Of a stretch of DNA of 64,000 nt, positions 57,926 through 64,000 are shown piece after piece (within the stretch, counting starts at the first letter, position 1; each line of letters begins with the position of its first letter). The DNA comes from Rehmannia glutinosa. Its lineage: Eukaryota; Streptophyta; Magnoliopsida; Lamiales; Orobanchaceae. The notes under the pieces were generated by a model. That model was given only the letters and a program-made list of their open reading frames with translations. It was not told the DNA's origin and made no database searches. Location: the NCBI GenBank assembly GCA_016081115.2, contig CM071933.1, forward strand, positions 61,704,660-61,768,659, read 5' to 3'. A program made the translations under genes and the position numbers.

Positions 57926-58860
57926 TAAAACTTCTTTTAAAAAAAAAATTATTTTCAGTTATATTAATGATTTGACACCACTATCTATTCTAATTATTAA
58001 TTTTAAAACAAGGCATACTAAAGTCTATAAAAAGGTTTAATTTTTTATTTTTATTTTATCAAATCATTCTCATAATTCTGAAATGAAGAGAGTAAGAATT
58101 ATTAATGATTATTTTAAGAAGAACTATTAATGATTTAAAAAGCAAAAAAAAAAAAAATGAAAATAACTTGGTAAATAACTTGTCTCTTATGGATCAGAGT
58201 CGGACAAGAGCCCAACCTACATTAGTCCCCAAAACATAAACTAGCTGTTCATGAACAAAATTTGAGTCTCAGGCTCACTCTTGAACAGAGGACACAAACC
58301 AGCTCTTCGTAAACGATTGAAGCTTATTATTGAGGCTTGTTTCTTTATGGTACGCGAATCTCTCAACCCTCAACCAGTTCCACAATTCCGTTTCTTTGTC
58401 TACAAATTTATATGATTTTTTTTTCTAGAAAAACTTAATGTTTTCTGGTTGCTAAAGAACCCATTTAATAGATAAATAGTACATAGTTAAGCCTAGTTGA
58501 ATTGTCTATCGGAAGCTTGAGGTTAATGTAGTGCTAGTTTCTGGGTTGTTCTACAAATTCTTCAAACTGATAATTACTGCCAAATGGGTATTCCATTTGC
58601 TAAGAGTTTTGACACGAAAAAGGTTCAATCTTTGCGACATTTCTTAAAATTATGTCTTTGTAGATTTCTTTGAAAATAAATTGATATATTAACACTACAT
58701 TTCTTTAGAGTTTTGTTTCTACAGGCTTCATTGATGATTTATTGAATTCTTCATGGTTTCAGGGTTTGTCCGGGTGGGGGCGTGAGTGCTTTACCAAAAT
58801 TTATAATTGATTGAATTAGATACTATTACAGGAGAATTGATCAAGTTGGCTTAATCAATT
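57926..58860 (+). promoter_or_regulatory. Upstream region of the FRS10-like gene
   Basis: AT-rich, non-coding, with a GTTCATGAACAA-type repeat fragment at 58234-58310. A TTACAG at about 58826-58831 could be the acceptor of a 5' UTR intron. No earlier in-frame start is apparent. Confidence 0.45.
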
Positions 58861-61091
58861 ATGGTATCTGTACAGTCGAAGACTGTGTGGATGAAAAAGC
58901 AGCAATGCCCATGTGGGGATTGGAAATGCTTTGTTACATATGAGGGAGACACAGAGGAGACTAATATGGGATCCCAATCGATCAAGAATGATTCAGGAAC
59001 AATAGAAACAATGGTTTCCCCTTACGTGGGGATGGTGTTTAAGAGCGATGATGAAGCATTTGAGTATTATGGGAACTTTGCTAGAAAAAATGGATTTTCT
59101 ATTAGGAAAGAGAGATCAAGGTTGAGTCCTCAATTGGGTGTTTATAAGAGAGATTTTGTTTGCTATAGGTCAGGGTTTGCACCTGCCCGGAAGAAACAGA
59201 TGGGAGAGCATCAAAGGGACAGGAAATCCGTTAGGTGCGGCTGTGATGCAAAAATGTACTTGTCGAAGGAGGTTGTAGATGGGGTTTCTCAATGGTTTGT
59301 AGTGCAATTTAGTAATGTCCACAATCACGAGCTCTTAGAGGATGACCAAGTTCGCCTATTACCAGCTTATCGTAAAATTCAGGAGGCAGATCAAGAGAGA
59401 ATTCTTCTGCTTTCTAAAGCTGGTTTTCCAATACACCGTATAGTTAAGGTGCTTGAGCTGGAAAAGGGAATTCAAGGTGGACAGCTCTCGTTTTTGGAAA
59501 GAGATGTTAGAAATTTCATCCAGAATCGCAAAAAAGCCGTTCAGGAGAATGACGCTTTATTGACTGAGAAAAGAGAAAATGACACGGTTGATCTTCTTGA
59601 GGCATGCAAGGCAAATAAAGAGGCTGATCCATATTTTGTCTATGATGTTACTGTCGATTTAAAAATGATAAAGTTGAGAACGTTGCTTGGTCTTTCGGAG
59701 ATTCTGTTCATGCCTACGAGATGTTTGGTGATGTTGTTTACTTTGACTCGACGTATCATTCAGTTACTTACGGTATGCATTTTGGAGCATGGCTTGGTAT
59801 TAACAATCACGGGAAAATTCTCCTCTTCGGTTGTGCTTTATTGCAAGATGAAACCCCACGGTCATTTGATTGGACTTTACAGGTGCCTTTGAAATTCTTT
59901 GGCTTTTCGTTCATATTTTATATGCTTTGTGTGCTTATCTTGTTCAATCCTGCTTTAGGCTTTTCTCCGGTTTATGAAAGGAAGGTATCCACAAACAATT
60001 ATAACTGATATTGATCCTGGTCTCAGAGAAGCCATAAGAAGTGAATTGCCAAATACCAAGCATGTTATTTCCTTATTCAATATCCTGCCTAGAATATCCA
60101 GCTGGTTCTCGGTTCCACTTGGTTCAAGGTTCCCTGAATTTAAATTTGAGGTTGAAGAGTTGTGCCATCTAGAAACTACTGATGAATTTGAATTTCGGTG
60201 GAATCAGATGGTTTCCCACTATGGAATTAATTCGGATAAGCACATAGCTTTACTTTTTTCCCTTCGCATGTGTTGGGCTTTACCCTACACTAGGGGTTAC
60301 TTTCTTGCCCGAATGGATTCTATCTCGTATTGGAAATCCGTTGATGCATTTTTGAAAGGATTAATCAAAACCCAAACCTGTTTGCGTGGATTTTTAGAGC
60401 AGGTATGTTATTGGTGAAGGAAAAAATAACTCTGAATCAGCCATCTTTCACGTCTGCCTTTTTGTAGTATGTTTTAACTTGATTTCCTCTTTTTGACCTT
60501 GTAGATAGGATTATCATCGAATTATAAAGTGCAGTTACATGAAGAGGCACAATATATGCATCTCAAAACATGTTTACCTATTGAAGAGCACGCGCGTAGT
60601 ATTCTTACCCCTTTTGCGTTCAACGGGATACAACAAGAAATGGTCTTAGCCTTGCTATATGCTGCATCAGAAATGTCTAATGGGTCGTATCTTGTACGCC
60701 ATTTCAAGAAGGTTGATGGAGAACGTCTTGTAATATGGATACCAGAAGATGAGCAAATTCACTGTTCTTGCAAGGAATTTGAGTCGACAGGAATTTTATG
60801 CAGGCATGCTCTTCGGGTACTATTATTCAAGAACTATTTTCAAATTCCAAGCAAATACCTTTTGAATCGGTGGCGTCAAGAAAGCTCACTTTTCTGTTAC
60901 AGTTTAAAAATCAATGGTATCCAATTCAAACTGGGACTTTGTTTTCTGAAGCAATGTTGACTAAAGAGAGATCTGAGTTTGTTCATACAGAACTTAAGAA
61001 AGAGCTTACAAGACTTATTAGTCAAGTTAGAGATATGCCAGCTGTCAATGAAGTTGCTATGGATGTTAACCTTTCACCCACAGTATTGTGA
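58861..61091 (+). CDS. FRS10: FAR1-RELATED SEQUENCE protein, FRS10-like
   Basis: Three exons, 58861-59882, 59959-60402 and 60505-61091, give about 684 residues if two missing bases are allowed, the length expected for FRS10. FRS proteins are nuclear, descend from Mutator transposases, and act with FHY3/FAR1 in light-regulated transcription. Seen here: the N-terminal QQCPCGDWKC, the FAR1 zinc-binding domain (DEAFEYY about 65, RCGCDAK about 125, VHNHEL about 152), the transposase-like core (GDVVYFDSTY about 290; IITDIDPGL in exon 2), and the SWIM finger CSCKEF...CRH (about 575-590). Introns are GT-AG and in phase 0. The frame is lost at an A5 run (59661-59665) and again at a T4 run (60890-60893); one base in each restores the family sequence. 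Both look like consensus errors, but a recent pseudogene cannot be excluded. Confidence 0.92.
59883..59958 (+). other. FRS10-like intron 1 (76 bp)
   Basis: Donor CAG/GTGCCT, acceptor CTTTAG/GCT. It joins FDWTLQ to AFLRFMKGRYP in frame. Confidence 0.85.
60403..60504 (+). other. FRS10-like intron 2 (102 bp)
   Basis: Donor CAG/GTATGT, acceptor TTGTAG/ATA, in frame. Confidence 0.85.
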
Positions 61092-64000
61092 GCAATCTTA
61101 TCTGTGAAACTGAGCTGTTATAAGCACCGAAAATATTTGTGACTGGAAAAAGGAGTCTCACAAGAAGACAGTATAAATGTTTTTGCAGTTGTACAATTCA
61201 AATGAATCTGTGTACTTTTTCCTGAAAATATTATCAGAAAGGTAAAAGATTGGGATACCGGCATAAGTCGCCCCAATCTACAATGTCATGGTTGCATTGA
61301 TGATTGATGTTGGAAGCAGTGAAGATGGAAAGAACTCTTGATGAGGTGTCATCTTGTAAATAATGTAAGATTAGTTTAATAAATGAGGAGAACCAAAATT
61401 TATTTACCTTGGTTATTTTCCGCCTGTTTCGTTCCTTAAATGGTACTGCTTTGTCCATTTAACAGGTTTTTTATTATCAGCTCACTGCGCTAAATTTTCG
61501 TCTACTTGCTTCTTATTTGACATTAAAATTCTTGTGCTTATAGCCACCCTGATTCTATTATTTACATTAAAATTCTTGTACTTATACCAATCCTGATTCT
61601 AATGTCTTGGCACCTTCTCTCTGTTTTTTTGTATTTTGAAACTGATATGGATGATATCAAAAAGGCTTTCATGGATGCTTGCAACCTACTCTGCCTACCC
61701 TATGTGCGAGTGCCGATATAGACTTGCCCATGTATCTATCTACATATATACTAAATTTGAAAAACATTTACTCGTATTTTATATTATCCCATGTTGATGC
61801 TCAGATTCTTTGATATCGATTGTAGTCGTCTCTTGTATATTTGATTTTGCTAGCTAACCATCTGTTTCGATTATAAATCTCGCTAGGATTAAAAGAATAT
61901 GAAAAGGAAGAAGAGGATGAATGCAAAAACGTGTTCGTGATCTTTTACCTTGGCGCCCATCTAAAGGTTTAATAATGTAAAACAGTAAAATTTGATGATA
62001 TTATTTATTCTTGTTTTAAATACAATCACCTTTCCAACATCTTGCCTGAGTAGTTTAACCTTTGATTGCATATATTACTTGTCAGTTGCACGTTGTTGAT
62101 GAATATGTTATGGCATATTGAGATGGACTCTAGATTTCTGATGTTGCTTCCTATCAACGTATCATGTACCTTAGTTCTTATAGATGTGCTATATGCTAAC
62201 AAATTTGTTGTTCTTGGCTTGATGGTGTAAAGTGTTTATCTTGTGATAGAACTTCAGACACAAACTTTATGTGCATGAAGTAAATAATTGACTTCTGGTT
62301 TGTCGGTCATCCACCAAGTGAAGAGCTTTTACCATAGAGATGCATGGTACTGCATTTGCTGCAGTGACGAGTATGGAGGTACATTAAAGAAAGTTGTGCA
62401 TCATCACAATGAATGGTTGTGAATTGTGATTGATTTTTTTCTTTTTATCAATTAGTTGACTTCTTGTTCATAATTATTGTTGCTCAAGATTTAAGGAATT
62501 TAAGTAGGATGATCCAGGCCGACGGTCCCTTCTTTCACCGACAATTGATTGGTGGCCATATTCCGCTTATCATCAAACTATTATGATTCACGGTTTTGCA
62601 TGATCTCTTTGATTTACGAATGTTGTACCATACAAAATATTGAAATAATTGCGTTCACATTTCGATGTTCTTCTCCACTTGCAGATAGCTTGCTGAAATT
62701 GTGAGGCTCATCATCAATCTCTTGTGCCCTGAGGACTAAGTAAGTACCTTCTAGATTCTCTCCAATTTGCAGGTAAGCATTAAAACTAATATCATTCATT
62801 TTGAATTTCTTCTAAACAAGGGCCCCCTCTTTAGAGATCCTTCTGTTGCCACTTTATGATATTTCAAACAATTGAGAGACAGCATTAACTTAAAGGAGAG
62901 CCCACTTTTGGACCACAATATTTGGGTAACCTCTTTATTAGGTTGGTGTCTGAAGTACCGTGCAGTTTATTGAGGACAATATAATAAACCAGTGACATGT
63001 TATTATCATTGAAATATCAACACCCTGAACCTGTGTGTTCCTTTGATTATCCTTGTATTATGGGTTCTTTTGCAAAAAAATGTTATGATTTCCTCATTTT
63101 ATTGCTCAATAAATTTGGGAGGACCCATATGATTTTGTGGTGGTGGGATTATCAAAAGGTCTCACCTTTGATGCATATCTGCTTCTGTCCCTACCACTTG
63201 CATTATTGGTAAACTGGAATTAAATTTATGGTTGATTTGGATGAAAAAAGTGTGACAAATGGCAAAGTAGTTTGAATTTGTGTAACATAGGTTGTGAAAA
63301 ATAAGGACCCGCATTGTTAAAAATAATGTTTGTAATTAGAAGATATTTATTCCAAATGGAACTGTAGTTAGAGTCGAGGTATAGAATCAATATGTGGAAT
63401 TTTCTTTTGATACATTTCTTGAATGTTCACCTCTTTCCAAAAATCACATAGATCTATCATAACTCCCATGTAGAAACTAATAAGTTTGGTGGTGGTGTCT
63501 TTTCAATTCAACAGTCACTGTGTCTTCTTATAATAATTCAAAAGTACTTCAATGCCATTTCATGCCATAAAAAATAAGTAACAATAATAATATTAACTGT
63601 AAGATATATCATCTGCTGACATTTATTTTTAATCTTTTTCATTTATTATTTATTATTGATATTTTTTTGGATAGGTGATATTCTGCAGTCAATATCCTTG
63701 AAAACTATATCAAGGCACCTCATTTGTGAGAAATATTTTCAATTCCGATATTTTCAGGCCAATTATGTCTTCTCAACCTACTAGGTAACTTTTTTTTACC
63801 ACCAAACGATATTTGCAACTTTGTTAAATCTGGGAGGCGGGAGCTATGCGTTTTAGCCATTTTCTTTAGACAACATCATAGCTTTGAGACATTGACATAT
63901 AAAGCTATCACTGACATCTTAAGACCTTTAGTTCTATTTGGATGGGAGAATTTCGGGGGAATATTTCAAATGACTCCAAATAATATGGATTCGAAATCCA
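61092..64000. other. FRS10 3' flank and intergenic DNA, no gene supported
   Basis: The first few hundred bases should hold the 3' UTR. Splice-like signals (for example TTGCAG at 62680, GCAG/GTAAGC at 62771) could reflect a spliced 3' UTR, but no coding frame supports an exon. The last 60 bases (ATTTGGATGGGAGAATTTCG and CAAATGACTCCAAAT) resemble the end of a small transposon cut by the window edge. Confidence 0.4.

Noticed and set aside
58861..61091. Reading the FAR1-like gene as a live Mutator transposase
   Set aside because: No terminal repeats or target duplication surround it, and its introns, length and conserved N-terminus match the domesticated FRS family.
62614..62799. Possible minus-strand exon near splice-like signals
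   Set aside because: No recognisable protein, and the splice-like signals are on the other strand; more likely FRS10 3' UTR or intergenic DNA.

Overview
This is plant nuclear DNA, most likely from a dicot with a repeat-rich genome. The evidence is AT-rich intergenic sequence, spliced genes of plant families (a two-pore vacuolar K+ channel, a FAR1-RELATED SEQUENCE protein and the first exon of a MAP70-type microtubule protein), Ty1/copia LTR retrotransposons with initiator-tRNA primer sites, a Helitron and many small inverted-repeat elements. I see no bacterial or viral genome features, tRNA, rRNA or CRISPR.

Layout. 1-3497: a copia element on the minus strand with one unbroken reading frame from the gag start to the window edge, sitting in intron 1 of a minus-strand MAP70-like gene (exon 1 at 3940-4039). 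4676-5254: a small inverted-repeat element. 6343-about 10320: a decayed, 3'-truncated copia (minus). 11228-12498: a solo LTR, next to an older copia remnant (about 12870-14060). 14457-15884 and 16078-17491: two Mutator-type non-autonomous elements with 9-bp target duplications; the second is almost wholly one inverted repeat. 18432-19544: TPK1-like channel (minus, two exons, a GC-AG intron). 19862-22048: a compact LTR element with perfect 5-bp target duplication that carries pieces of host genes instead of gag-pol. 22950-28340: AT-rich Helitron-type DNA with one complete small Helitron (26630-27536). 28400-32003: a palindromic AT tract interrupted by a truncated copia with its 3' LTR.

32770-55000 is a three-level nest: a 13.2-kb copia (C, 34162-47318) lies in the 5' LTR of an 8.6-kb copia (B, 32950-54669), which lies in the left LTR of a small TRIM-like element. 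LTR lengths, target duplications and primer sites support each level. 55146-57496 holds two adjacent TA-repeat-flanked elements, each built around roughly 105-bp tandem repeats. 58861-61091 is an FRS10-like gene (plus, three exons), followed by about 2.9 kb with no gene I can support.

Only three host loci are evident: MAP70-like, TPK1-like and FRS10-like. They do not form a pathway, and the rest is layered transposon DNA. TPK1 and FRS10 are full length by family standards but carry one and two single-base losses respectively, all in short homopolymers, which looks more like consensus error than gene death. The most unusual object is the gene-fragment-carrying LTR element at 19862-22048. I found no convincing new multi-gene system.
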